Program-made: the position numbers and the translations under genes
Assembly (NCBI GenBank): GCA_028688525.1
Contig: JAQTYA010000017.1
Location: 1 to 42,496, forward strand
Direction: 5' to 3'
Length of the DNA stretch: 42,496 nucleotides
Source: Methylococcus sp.
Lineage (GTDB): Bacteria; Pseudomonadota; Gammaproteobacteria; Methylococcales; Methylococcaceae
In this document: one piece after another, positions 15,271 to 23,386 of the stretch
Layout: each line of letters starts with the position of its first letter
How positions within the stretch are numbered: the stretch's first letter is position 1
The notes under the pieces: generated by a model
Seen by the model: only the letters and a program-made list of their open reading frames with translations
Told to the model about the DNA's origin: nothing
The model's database searches: none

Positions 15271-16656
15271 CTAATGTACCGTCGCACGCATTTTCTGCAA
15301 CAAATCCTTAGGTATTGAAGCCAATCGCCCGTCGGGCTGCAACGTGAGCCGTCCGGTCTCGATTTGCCCGAGCACCTGTATTCCGGAGCGACTCAAGCGG
15401 CAGAGGTCGCCGTTTTGGACGACGCGCGGATTCGGTACATGGCAGGACGCCGCTATTTCCGCATTGGCGGCGAGATGTCTCGGCGTACCGTGGACCGGGA
15501 TCACAGCGGACGGCTGCACCCACTGGTAGAGTAGGCGCAGATCGTCTTGGGCGGGGTGGCCGGAGACGTGAACCGCGGCTTCGCCGTCGGTCACCAGCCG
15601 CACGCCGAGCGAACGCAGCCGTTGCTGTATCCGTTCCACCGCCCGCTCATTGCCGGGGATCATCCGCGACGAGAAGATGACCGTGTCGCCTGCGTCCAGC
15701 AATAGGTCGCGATGCAGGTCCAGGGAGAGCCGCGCTAGCGCCGACCTCGGTTCACCCTGGCTGCCGGTGCAGGCGGCGAAGACTTCTTCGCGCGGCAGAT
15801 GCCCCAGATGACGCGCTTCCAGAAGGTCGGGCAGGTCGTCGGGCCAATAGCCGGTAGCGCGGGCAAGGGCTACCATCCTTTCCATTGCCTGGCCCACCAC
15901 GCCGAAGCGCCGTCCCAAGGTCCGGGCGACCCGCGCCAGGGTGACGAGGCGCGCGATGTTGCTGGCAAAGGCCGTCACGACTATGCGTCCCGTCGCTTGC
16001 TCTCCCAATGCTAGCAGCGGCTTGTACAAATCCCCCTCGAAACCAGTGCGGCCGGGAACGATGGCGTTGGTGGAGTCGCAGACCATCGCTATCAACGGTT
16101 CGCGCCGCAGGGCGAAAAGCCGGGGATGGTCGTAGCCGCGTCCCACCCCAGGGCGATCGTCGAGCTTCCAGTCTCCGGTATGCAGGACGGCGCCCGCGGA
16201 CGAGCCGATCAAAAGTGCGTTCGGTTCCGGAATTGAGTGCGTCATGGCGATGTATTCGACCGTAAACGGCCCGGCCTGGAACCGTTCGCCGGGGGCGATT
16301 TCGATCAGGAGGGCGTCGTCTATCCCCGAGCGGGCGAGCTTGGTCCGCGCTAACGCCGCCGTGAAGGGCGTTGCGTAGATTGGGCAGCGCAGCCGTTTCC
16401 AGAGATAAGGCAAGGCGCCGATATGGTCTTCGTGACCGTGGGTCAGGAGGATGCCGGCGAGACGTTCGCGGCGGGCCGCGATGAAAGCCGGATCGGGCAT
16501 CAGCACATCGTGTTCCGGGAAGTCGTCGCCGCCGAAGGTGATACCCAGGTCCACCGCAATCCAGGCGCCGTCATGTCCGTACAGCGTTAGGTTCATGCCG
16601 ATTTCGCCAGTCCCGCCCAAGGGCAGGAAGAGGAGTTCGTCGTAGGCGGGGATCAT
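15271..16656 (-). CDS. RNase J-like beta-CASP metallo-beta-lactamase nuclease
   Basis: A 461-residue protein with the RNase J opening FLPLGGTGEIGMNLTLYG and metal-binding HGHEDH at 73-78. HSIPE (near 140), HTGDWKLD and CDSTNA follow, and then the beta-CASP region with SSRMIPGNE and VSGHPAQDD. These enzymes act as RNA 5'-exonucleases/endonucleases with two zinc ions. It is shorter than the usual about 550-residue RNase J and seems to lack the C-terminal dimerisation domain, so the role may differ from bulk mRNA decay. Gammaproteobacteria mostly rely on RNase E, which makes its presence notable. It starts close to the decayed tRNA-like sequence. Confidence 0.9.
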   Translation of the reverse strand: MIPAYDELLFLPLGGTGEIGMNLTLYGHDGAWIAVDLGITFGGDDFPEHDVLMPDPAFIAARRERLAGILLTHGHEDHIGALPYLWKRLRCPIYATPFTAALARTKLARSGIDDALLIEIAPGERFQAGPFTVEYIAMTHSIPEPNALLIGSSAGAVLHTGDWKLDDRPGVGRGYDHPRLFALRREPLIAMVCDSTNAIVPGRTGFEGDLYKPLLALGEQATGRIVVTAFASNIARLVTLARVARTLGRRFGVVGQAMERMVALARATGYWPDDLPDLLEARHLGHLPREEVFAACTGSQGEPRSALARLSLDLHRDLLLDAGDTVIFSSRMIPGNERAVERIQQRLRSLGVRLVTDGEAAVHVSGHPAQDDLRLLYQWVQPSAVIPVHGTPRHLAANAEIAASCHVPNPRVVQNGDLCRLSRSGIQVLGQIETGRLTLQPDGRLASIPKDLLQKMRATVH

Positions 16657-17046
16657 GGGATGTTTAAGGTCGTCCTGGCTTCAGCCGTTCGCCGGGGCGC
16701 TGACGGCTTGACAAGGTTTTCATTTGTAGGGTGAGGGTCATGTCGGGCTATTGGGCTATCAGGCCGGCCTGCTAAGGGCCGCCCTTTCAGGCCGACGGGA
16801 GGGGTTCGAATTCCCCCTGAGATGCCAATCCCTTATGAAACCAGCATAGTCGCCGACGGGCCGTCTCAGCGCATCGGGCAGAATCCCAAAGAAAGGGCGG
16901 GCGGGGCATCCCGCGCCGCGATCGGTTTGTATATCCGTGGTCCCCCTGGGTTACCTGAGCGGGGAGCGCCCAACTTTAGTCCTCTTGGCGTACCGAGTTA
17001 TACGGCGTTTCTGTTTCAACGAAACAAGCCAGTAAATCTGAGAGCT
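16657..17046. other. Gap holding a decayed tRNA-like sequence, otherwise nothing seen
   Basis: The region between the RNase J-like gene and the next hypothetical contains the tRNA-Glu-like remnant at 16754-16827. The 149-codon plus-strand frame beginning at 16822 starts inside that remnant, overlaps the real minus-strand gene at 17047-17337, and is not credible. Confidence 0.6.
16754..16827 (+). pseudogene. Degenerate tRNA-Glu(TTC)-like sequence
   Basis: The 3' part, CCGCCCTTTCAGGCCGACGG (16779-16798) and on to TGCCA at 16823-16827, aligns with tRNA-Glu, including a TTC anticodon at 16786-16788 in its CCCTTTCA context. Compared with the clean half-gene at 6907-6947 it has three bases missing in the anticodon stem, an added GA before the T arm, an extra T in the T loop (TTCGAATTC), and a broken acceptor strand (TGAGATG for TGGGGACG). 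The bases after CCA are alike too (AATTCGGTATGAA at the first, AATCCCTTATGAA here). The 5' half is barely recognisable. It cannot fold as a working tRNA. Confidence 0.65.
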
Positions 17047-17337
17047 TCAATCGGTCGATTGGCTGCCCTTTTCATTCTCCAGAGCCTTTTCCGTAATTTC
17101 CTTGTAAAGCTGCAATGCGCTGGTGTAGATATCCTGGTATTCCGGATGTCGGTCTACCATCGGCTTGATTTGTTCTGCGGTTTCGAATACTTCGTGGAGA
17201 AACGCCAGGTCGCCGCCATCCAGTTTTTCTCCCCGATCTACCTTTTCTTTGATCGCAAATGCTCGGGGTAGCCTCTGGGTCCGCATCCGTTCCAACAGTG
17301 CCATGGCGATGCCGGTGTCTTTGGATAGTTCGGTCAT
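17047..17337 (-). CDS. Hypothetical helical protein, 96 residues
   Basis: A highly charged, all-helical-looking soluble protein beginning MTELSKDTGIAMALLERM and containing FAIKEKVDRGEKLDGGDLAFLHEV. A good ribosome binding site (GGAG, eight bases before the ATG) supports the start. No family is recognised. It stands just beyond the tRNA-like remnant and may be the first ancestral gene next to the former tRNA-Glu locus. Confidence 0.75.
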   Translation of the reverse strand: MTELSKDTGIAMALLERMRTQRLPRAFAIKEKVDRGEKLDGGDLAFLHEVFETAEQIKPMVDRHPEYQDIYTSALQLYKEITEKALENEKGSQSTD

Positions 17338-17472
17338 ATTTTAACTCCTGCAAGATGGAAATGATGGTTCCGGGCTCCCGTGCCGCCTTCGGCGCTTGCA
17401 TTCTGCGGGAGGGCGACGGCTTAGGCAACGCAAGCTTGGCGCCGGTTTCACGGCGGAGTGCCATGCGCATTT

Positions 17473-18501
17473 TCAGCCCAGATAGCGCTCGAGTTCTTTT
17501 ATCACGTCGGGGCGGTCGGGTATTTCCTCCCCGGGGATACGTCCGGGCAATATGATTCTCCGTGCGCCGGTGCCTGAAAACAGCTCAGTCAAGCGAAGTT
17601 CCCCCGCGGCTGCGAGACCCGAGTCTGCAAGCTTGATTCCGCGGTAGTCCAGCCGTAAGGCGATCTGCCGGGTATCGAGCCATTGTTTGGGCTGGCCTAT
17701 GACTTCGGCGATATGGCCGAGGCTTTTTTCCAGGCTGAGGGCGGTGGTGCCGAACTGCCCTAGCTCGGTGTCGATTGCTTCGATCTCGGCTTCCATTTCG
17801 CCGATGTCAGCTCCGGCCGGCTCGTCTCCTGCGAGGGCGGATCCGAGTCCCCAATTGCCTGCTCGCAGGGCGTCGAGTTTGCGTTGGAGCAGGTTGCGCT
17901 GGCGTCCCAGCTCGCCTCGTTTCCGGGTTTCCTGGGCCAGCACTTCCAAGGCCCGTTCGATCAGGAAATCGAAGGCGCATTTTTTCAGTTCCCAGCGCGT
18001 ATCGCATTCGGTCGCGGTGGGGGCGATGTAGCGGTGATGGGAGAAGCTGACGGCGACCTGGATCACGTCCCTGCGCACTGCGTCACCGTCCAGTTCCATG
18101 CCGAGCACCGTGCGTTCTTCCTTTTGCATCGTTAGCAGGCCGAAAATCTCCGCGGGCGGGGCTGCAGTCTGGTGCTGCAGGAAGTCGCGGAGATCCTTGA
18201 ATTTGCCCAGGACGCCGTGTAGATGCTCGACCGAGCTGAAGAAAGCTCGTATGCGCGCATCTGCGCCGAAACTGCGGGCGCTGATTTCCGCCGGGGCGGG
18301 TATGTCGTCGACGAGGCTGGCGACATGGTCGACTGCGCGTTCCACGGGGCCGCGCAGCCGGCGCCGGTAGTCGCTCAAGGCGCGTACGCGGCGGTCGGTG
18401 CCGTCCACCGTCCTTTCGATGGCGGCATCGATCAATTCCGGGCTGAAGCGGGAGTCCGGCTGGGATACAGAAGCAAACAAGGGGCTCAGGAAGTGCAGCA
18501 T
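17473..18501 (-). CDS. Conserved hypothetical coiled-coil protein, about 342 residues
   Basis: The frame opens at 18564, but the protein probably begins at ATG 18501 (MLHFLSPLFASVSQPD); the 21 residues before are Arg/Ala-rich and lack a ribosome binding site. The N-terminal third is helical (a DFLQHQT segment), and the middle carries RHYIAP-like loops (FSHHRYIAPTATECDTRWELKK). Residues about 185-260 have heptad-like Leu/Glu/Arg spacing (RKRGELGRQRNLLQRKLDAL). It ends with LSRIILP-type strands and ELERYLG. No catalytic motif is recognised. It is transcribed divergently from the antiporter gene. Confidence 0.8.
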   Translation of the reverse strand: MLHFLSPLFASVSQPDSRFSPELIDAAIERTVDGTDRRVRALSDYRRRLRGPVERAVDHVASLVDDIPAPAEISARSFGADARIRAFFSSVEHLHGVLGKFKDLRDFLQHQTAAPPAEIFGLLTMQKEERTVLGMELDGDAVRRDVIQVAVSFSHHRYIAPTATECDTRWELKKCAFDFLIERALEVLAQETRKRGELGRQRNLLQRKLDALRAGNWGLGSALAGDEPAGADIGEMEAEIEAIDTELGQFGTTALSLEKSLGHIAEVIGQPKQWLDTRQIALRLDYRGIKLADSGLAAAGELRLTELFSGTGARRIILPGRIPGEEIPDRPDVIKELERYLG

Positions 18502-18638
18502 GGCAACGGCTCTTCGGCAGATGGGGCTAAAATCCGCAACGACGGCACCGCGTCCGGTGGGCATCTCGCACCGGAGCCGGGTCTTGCGAAGACAATAAAC
18601 GCATCGAATTTTCCTGCGAACCGATAGGGAGCAACGCC

Positions 18639-19901
18639 GTGGCTACTTTCACAGCAGTCGCCTGCCTGCTCGGCATGGCCGCGATCCTGAGTTTCGTCAA
18701 CGATCGCTTCCTGTGCCTTCAGCACGATATAGGCTTGCTATTGCTGGCTGCGCTGGTTACCACCGGACTGCGGATATTGGAAATTTTCGTCCCGTCCGGG
18801 ATGGTGGGAATGCTGCACCAACTCACTCAGTCGTTCAATCTGAACGATACCTTGCTGAAGGGTGTTCTCTGTTTCCTATTGTTTCGCGGCAGTGTTCAGG
18901 TCAATTGGCCGGCATTGCGCGAACAGCGCTGGCTGGTGCTTTGGCTTGCGTTCGCCGGTACCGCCATAGGCTGTTTTGCGACCGGCGGCTTGCTGTACGG
19001 TGGGCTTGCTCTCTTCGGGGTGGCGGTTACCCTGCCTCAGGCCTTGTTGTTCGGGGCCTTGATCGCGGCAACCGATCCGGTGGCTGCGCTGGCTATCCTA
19101 TCCCAGGTCGGTTTGCCCAAGAAGCTCGAAACCGTGATCGACGGAGAGTCGTTGCTGAACGACGGCGTGGCGGTCGTTCTATTCACTATCTTCGCCGGTT
19201 CTGCGGTCGCCGGCACGGGCGCTGGGTTTTCCGAAGCAGGTACGATCTTTGTCAGGGAGGTTCTGGGCGGCGCGCTCATGGGCCTGGCGGGCTGGCTGGC
19301 CATCCATTTTTTGATGCTGCGCTCGGCGGGTTCATGCACTAGTTTGCTCGTCTCGCTGGGCGCGGTCGCCGTTATGTATGCCGCCGCCCAGCATCTGGAC
19401 GTATCGGGTCCCATCGCTACCGTCGTGGCCGGTTTGCTCAGCGGCAACATCACTGCTCCTCGCTTGAGCGAAGCAGCGCGCATACCGGTGCGCGCTTTCT
19501 GGTCGGGCCTGGACGAAGTTCTAAACGCGCTGCTTTTCGTGTTCGTAGGCTTCCATGTCGTCCTGATCAATCCCTTGCAAGGCGTGGTGCTGGGTATTGC
19601 GGGGTTGGTGGCGGTGGTTGCCGTTCTTATCGCCCGAGCTATGGCGGTGGCTGCCATTGTCGGCGGTCTCCACGCTGCGGCTGTGATCCGCGCCGATTGT
19701 CTCGGCTTGACCAAGCTGTTGACCTGGGGAGGCCTGCGCGGCGGATTGTCCCTGGCACTCGCGGTATCGCTGCCGGATAGCGCCTGGAAGCCGCTGGTGT
19801 TGAACATGACGTTCGTCGTTGTGACCTTCTCGATCGTTGTTCAGGGGCTAACGATCAAGCGGATGTTCACCCAAGAGGACATGGCCGGTCTATTGAAATG
19901 A
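18639..19901 (+). CDS. Na+/H+ antiporter, CPA1 (NhaP-like) family
   Basis: A 420-residue inner-membrane cation/proton exchanger with about twelve hydrophobic segments. The family's ion-binding signatures are visible: ATDPVA at 144-149 and ESLLNDGVAVV at 170-180, whose Asn-Asp pair binds the cation in CPA1 exchangers, and a later TWGGLRGGLSLALA. The usual long cytoplasmic C-terminal tail is absent, since the protein ends soon after the last membrane segment (TQEDMAGLLK). A GTG start at 18639 is supported by AGGGAGC about seven bases upstream. It is alone on its strand, pointing away from the coiled-coil gene. Confidence 0.92.
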   Translation: MATFTAVACLLGMAAILSFVNDRFLCLQHDIGLLLLAALVTTGLRILEIFVPSGMVGMLHQLTQSFNLNDTLLKGVLCFLLFRGSVQVNWPALREQRWLVLWLAFAGTAIGCFATGGLLYGGLALFGVAVTLPQALLFGALIAATDPVAALAILSQVGLPKKLETVIDGESLLNDGVAVVLFTIFAGSAVAGTGAGFSEAGTIFVREVLGGALMGLAGWLAIHFLMLRSAGSCTSLLVSLGAVAVMYAAAQHLDVSGPIATVVAGLLSGNITAPRLSEAARIPVRAFWSGLDEVLNALLFVFVGFHVVLINPLQGVVLGIAGLVAVVAVLIARAMAVAAIVGGLHAAAVIRADCLGLTKLLTWGGLRGGLSLALAVSLPDSAWKPLVLNMTFVVVTFSIVVQGLTIKRMFTQEDMAGLLK

Positions 19902-19917
19902 AGGGGAGCATTCGAAA

Positions 19918-19953
19918 AACCGGCGGCCCGGATCTATCTTTGGGGGCCGGGTT
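19918..19953 (+). terminator. Possible terminator after the antiporter gene
   Basis: AACCGGC at 19918-19924 can pair with GCCGGGTT at 19946-19953 with one bulge, followed by CCGTTTT. The loop is long (about 21 bases) and the T run short, so this is a weak candidate. Confidence 0.25.
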
Positions 19954-20114
19954 CCGTTTTCCCGTCCGCGAATCCGCTTGACGCCCTGCTGCTTAGCCCC
20001 TAGCTTTCCCGGTGCCGATGCGTCCGTATAGCTGTCTTCGGCACGTCCAGAGGGTATGCGGCGGTTTATCGCGCCGCGTTCGACAAAAACTAGAACGCAT
20101 GGGTAGGGCTAAAA

Positions 20115-20678
20115 ATGAAAAAGTGCGAAACCTGCGATCCGCTAGGGCCGGAAGCCGGCCGCGTCGTCATCGGAAGGAATAATCAGGAGATATCCCATAC
20201 GAAAAGGTTTGCCGGGGTATTGCTAATCTATTTGCCCATCCTCACGCTCCCCTTCGTGTTATTGAGCGCTTATGTCAGCTACTTGCATCTCAAGGCGATG
20301 GGCGCCGAAAACATCAAGACGCTGCGTGATTTTCTTCCCGACCGGGGCAGCTACCGCTACAGCCTGTCGAATCAGATCGTCATGCGGCCCGGTTACAGGT
20401 TCAGTCCGACGCAATCCCGGCTGTTCTGGATATTGAACTGCACTTGGTATTGCCCGTTCAGCGTAGGGCTTTTCGAATGGCACGCCTACCTGGTGAAGCT
20501 GGTGGAGAACTGGTGGTGCCCGTTCCGGCACGGGCGGAAGGCGGAACACTACAAGGAGGGGGCTATCGATCGCTCGTTCTGGCACATCTATCCCGAGGAT
20601 GCAGTGAAGCTCGACCCCGAAGACTTAGAAAACCCGATCTGGAACTCTGACAGTACAGGCGGATCCCCGACGCGTTGA
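20115..20678 (+). CDS. Unknown membrane-anchored protein, 187 residues
   Basis: AGGG six bases before the ATG supports the start. The N-terminus has a CETC pair (Cys 4 and Cys 7) within MKKCETCDPLGPEAG. One long hydrophobic stretch (about 33-57, GVLLIYLPILTLPFVLLSAY) is the clear membrane segment. A second, weaker aromatic one (LFWILNCTWYCPFSVGLF, about 103-120) contains two cysteines, and WWCPF follows. The C-terminus is polar and acidic (EDAVKLDPEDLENPIW). The six-cysteine, Trp-rich make-up is unusual. No family is recognised and neighbours give no hint. Confidence 0.7.
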   Translation: MKKCETCDPLGPEAGRVVIGRNNQEISHTKRFAGVLLIYLPILTLPFVLLSAYVSYLHLKAMGAENIKTLRDFLPDRGSYRYSLSNQIVMRPGYRFSPTQSRLFWILNCTWYCPFSVGLFEWHAYLVKLVENWWCPFRHGRKAEHYKEGAIDRSFWHIYPEDAVKLDPEDLENPIWNSDSTGGSPTR

Positions 20679-20899
20679 CGCTTGAGCGGTTACCGGCAAG
20701 AGACGGCGACCGACAATGAAGGGGTATGCCGGCCGCCATCAACTGGTTTCTGTGACATGAAACTTGGGATTTCATATAGCCGGGGAACCACTCCCGACTA
20801 CGCGACTAATCTAACACGAGTTTGTTTCCGCTGTATATCGGCAATGTAGTGCGTTTGTTACGGTTGAATCCTTATATATCAGATACTTGGCGGGTTATT

Positions 20900-21577
20900 T
20901 CACTGCGTCGGCCGCGGTTTTGCGATGCCTGAAGGATGCGAGCTCGAAGGTTGGTGGCCGGAGTGGTTCCGGTCGCCCGGCCGCGTGCGGGAGGCAGCGT
21001 CGAGCCGCAGGCACAGGAGCAGGGCTAAGATCGCTGCATACAGGGCAGGGCTCGAAGTGTCCTGTTTCACTAGCCAAAAATAGTGGAAGACGCCGGCTAT
21101 GGCTGCGGCATAGGCCCCCCGGTGCAAGCGTTGCCAGCTCCGGCTGCCGAGGCGTTTCGCCACGGACTTGCTGGATGTGGCGGCCAAGGGAACCATAATT
21201 AGGAAGCTGGTCAGGCCGGCGGCGATATGGGGGCGTCTTAGGACGTCCTGTACGATTTCACGCCAGTCGAAAAAGTGGTCGAAGACCAGATAGTTCAAGA
21301 CATGGAGAGTGGCATAGAAAAAGCCCAGCAAGGCGATGCCGCGGCGCATGCGCGCCAGCCAGTGCCAGCCTCTGATTGCGCGCAGCGGCGTGATGGCGAG
21401 CGTGGCCAGGAGCAGTCTCAAGGCCCAGAGGCCCGTGGTATGGGCGATGGTTTCCACGGGATTGGCACCGAGCTCGTGGGCGAATCCCCCTTGCGCGAGT
21501 TGCAGGAACGGCATTAGGCCTGCGAGAAGGATGCCGTAGTTGAGCCATCGGGTCGTCTGTTCGGACGGAGTCTGCAT
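20900..21577 (-). CDS. msrQ: MsrQ-like haem-binding membrane protein
   Basis: A 225-residue membrane protein of the ferric-reductase-like family with about six hydrophobic segments. Diagnostic stretches are PVETIAHTTGLWALRLLLAT, RRGIALLGFFYATLHVLNYL, RLGSRSWQRLHRGAYAAAIA and HYFWLVK; the histidines in these helices are the usual haem b ligands. MsrQ passes quinone-pool electrons to the periplasmic methionine sulfoxide reductase MsrP. No msrP is adjacent in this window, so the partner must be encoded elsewhere or differ. The start at 21577 (MQTPSEQTT) is chosen over 21661, whose extra residues are Arg/Ser/Pro-rich and not membrane-like. Confidence 0.85.
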   Translation of the reverse strand: MQTPSEQTTRWLNYGILLAGLMPFLQLAQGGFAHELGANPVETIAHTTGLWALRLLLATLAITPLRAIRGWHWLARMRRGIALLGFFYATLHVLNYLVFDHFFDWREIVQDVLRRPHIAAGLTSFLIMVPLAATSSKSVAKRLGSRSWQRLHRGAYAAAIAGVFHYFWLVKQDTSSPALYAAILALLLCLRLDAASRTRPGDRNHSGHQPSSSHPSGIAKPRPTQ

Positions 21578-21863
21578 ACTTAGGTCGCGTCGTCGCGTGT
21601 CGCATCCAAGCGAGGAGGGTGGCTGCCTGCGTAAGTCTGAGCTATCGCGGTGGGCCGGCATCGCTGAGTCTATTTCTCGGTTATTTTCTGCCCAGTTTTT
21701 CGATTTTGCAAAATGCTGCCCGGCCCCAATGGGGTAAGGCTATGGGAAACGGATAGGTTTTCGCGGAACCTCTGGCTACAATGCTGTCGCGCTCCGCTGA
21801 CGGATTCTTGCGTGCAAGCGATAGGCGCTATTCCTCACCTCACCCATCAATAAGGAACATCAC

Positions 21864-22340
21864 ATGTACAGTGCACGATACCTGTTCGCCGGCGTGCTGC
21901 TGGCGGCGTTCATGACGCAGCCTGCCTGTGCGGCGAAGAAGCCCGATGTCAAGGCAGCCGCTCCCGCTTCCGCCGAGCAGACCGCCCAGGCCGATGACCC
22001 GTTGAACACCTTCAAGACGGGCTGCAAAGCCGAGTTGGAAAAATTCTGTAAGGACGTCATGCCCGGTGACGGGCGTCAGCTAGCTTGTCTCTACGCTTAT
22101 CAGGACAAGCTGTCGGCACGCTGCGAATACGCCATCTACGACGCGGCCGCGCAGCTCCAGCGCGAAATCAACGCGCTGAGCTATGTCGCCGCAGAGTGCG
22201 ACGACGATCTCGACAATTATTGCTCGGGTGTCGAGCCGGGCGAAGGGCGCCTCCTGGCCTGCCTGGAAAAGAACGAGGCCAAGGTCAGCTCGCGTTGCGA
22301 GCAGGCGATCAGGGACACCGGGCTGAACAAGGCCAAATAA
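21864..22340 (+). CDS. Secreted protein with two four-cysteine repeats (GLG1-like)
   Basis: A 158-residue protein with a signal peptide cut near residue 22-23 (MTQPACA-AKK) and an Ala/Pro-rich linker. Two repeats follow. Cysteines are at 54, 62, 75, 87 and again at 112, 120, 133, 145, so both repeats have spacing 8-13-12. The consensus C-x7-C-x2-V-x-PG-x-GR-x3-CL resembles the cysteine-rich repeat of eukaryotic GLG1 and of many small proteobacterial periplasmic proteins. Function is unknown; disulfide-stabilised binding in the periplasm is a guess. AAGGA lies about nine bases before the ATG. Confidence 0.85.
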   Translation: MYSARYLFAGVLLAAFMTQPACAAKKPDVKAAAPASAEQTAQADDPLNTFKTGCKAELEKFCKDVMPGDGRQLACLYAYQDKLSARCEYAIYDAAAQLQREINALSYVAAECDDDLDNYCSGVEPGEGRLLACLEKNEAKVSSRCEQAIRDTGLNKAK

Positions 22341-22497
22341 AGCGCTGATTGTTCCTCCGTATCGGCGCGGCTACAGCGATCGCGCCGATATGGGATCGGC
22401 TGGCGCATCGCGCCGGCGGTGTCTTAATTTCGTCAGATTCCTTAAGCATCTGTCGAATCAACAGCTTACGCAGATATTCTGCAGGGGATGCACAGAA

Positions 22498-22520
22498 TTA
22501 TCCACAGATTCTGTGGATAA
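22498..22520. promoter_or_regulatory. Perfect inverted pair of DnaA-box sequences
   Basis: TTATCCACAGA at 22498-22508 and TCTGTGGATAA at 22510-22520 are exact reverse complements around a single T, so two consensus DnaA boxes (TTATCCACA) face each other 55 bases before the truA start. It may be a DnaA-dependent control site for the truA-trp operon. No repeated cluster of boxes is seen, so it does not look like the chromosomal origin. Confidence 0.6.
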
Positions 22521-22574
22521 GCTCGGGGAGCCCGCTTTCTGGTACGATATCGCGCCTCGAATCAGGCCCGGAAC

Positions 22575-23384
22575 ATGCGGATCGCGATAGGCATAGAATA
22601 CGACGGCAGCGGCTTTGCCGGTTGGCAGTGGCAGAACGGCAAGCGAACGATCCAATCCGTGGTCGAACAGGCGCTAAGCCGAGTCGCCGACGGGCCGGTA
22701 CGCGCAGTCTGTGCGGGGCGTACCGATGCCGGTGTCCACGCCATCGAACAAGTGGTGCATTTCGATACCGACAGCCGGCGCAGCGAACGCTCCTGGCTGC
22801 TAGGCACCAACACCGAGTTGCCCGAAGACGTCCGGATCACCTGGGTGCGGGAGGTCGAACCCGAATTCCACGCCCGGTTCAGCGCCATTGCCCGCTATTA
22901 CCGCTACGAGATTTTGAATCGTTCCATGCGCTCGGCTCTCCGGCCCCGCCTACTCACCTGGTGCCACGCGCCTTTGGACGTGGAGCGAATGCGGGCGGGG
23001 GCCGCCTGCTTGATCGGCGAACACGATTTTTCCTCCTTTCGCGCCCAGCAGTGCCAGTCGCGTAGCCCTTTCCGCCGTTTGCATTTCTTGCATGTGTGCC
23101 GCGAGGGCGAACGGGTGATTATCGAGATCGCTGCCAACGCCTTTCTCCACCATATGGTACGCAACATCGCAGGGGTGTTGATGGCGGTGGGGGCGGGCAA
23201 GCACGGGCCCGAGTGGGTTGGCGAGCTGTTAGCGTTGCGAGACCGTAATCGCGGCGGGGTCACGGCGCCGCCAGACGGCCTCTACTTGGGTGGCGTGGCT
23301 TACCCCGAAACGTTCGGGTTGGCGCGCGATCCTATTTTCGAACACTTACCGGCGGACACCCGCCGTTACGAACCCGAAGCCTAG
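22575..23384 (+). CDS. truA: tRNA pseudouridine synthase A
   Basis: A 269-residue enzyme that makes pseudouridine at positions 38-40 of the tRNA anticodon stem-loop. The opening IGIEYDGSGFAGWQWQ and the catalytic box AGRTDAGVHA with Asp 51 are diagnostic. RFSAIARYYRYEI and the C-terminal FLHHMVRNIAGVLMAVG motif are also present. Length is normal for the family. It is the first gene of the conserved block and is followed after two bases by trpF, a neighbourhood common in gammaproteobacteria. Confidence 0.96.
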   Translation: MRIAIGIEYDGSGFAGWQWQNGKRTIQSVVEQALSRVADGPVRAVCAGRTDAGVHAIEQVVHFDTDSRRSERSWLLGTNTELPEDVRITWVREVEPEFHARFSAIARYYRYEILNRSMRSALRPRLLTWCHAPLDVERMRAGAACLIGEHDFSSFRAQQCQSRSPFRRLHFLHVCREGERVIIEIAANAFLHHMVRNIAGVLMAVGAGKHGPEWVGELLALRDRNRGGVTAPPDGLYLGGVAYPETFGLARDPIFEHLPADTRRYEPEA

Positions 23385-23386
23385 CC

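Noticed and set aside
16760-16790. tRNA-Ser(GCT) anticodon hairpin around TGCTAAG
   Set aside because: The 5-bp stem is perfect but the base before the would-be anticodon is not T in that register, and the downstream sequence aligns with tRNA-Glu.
16822-17271. 149-codon plus-strand frame after the tRNA-like remnant
   Set aside because: It starts within the remnant and overlaps the better-supported 17047-17337 gene on the other strand.
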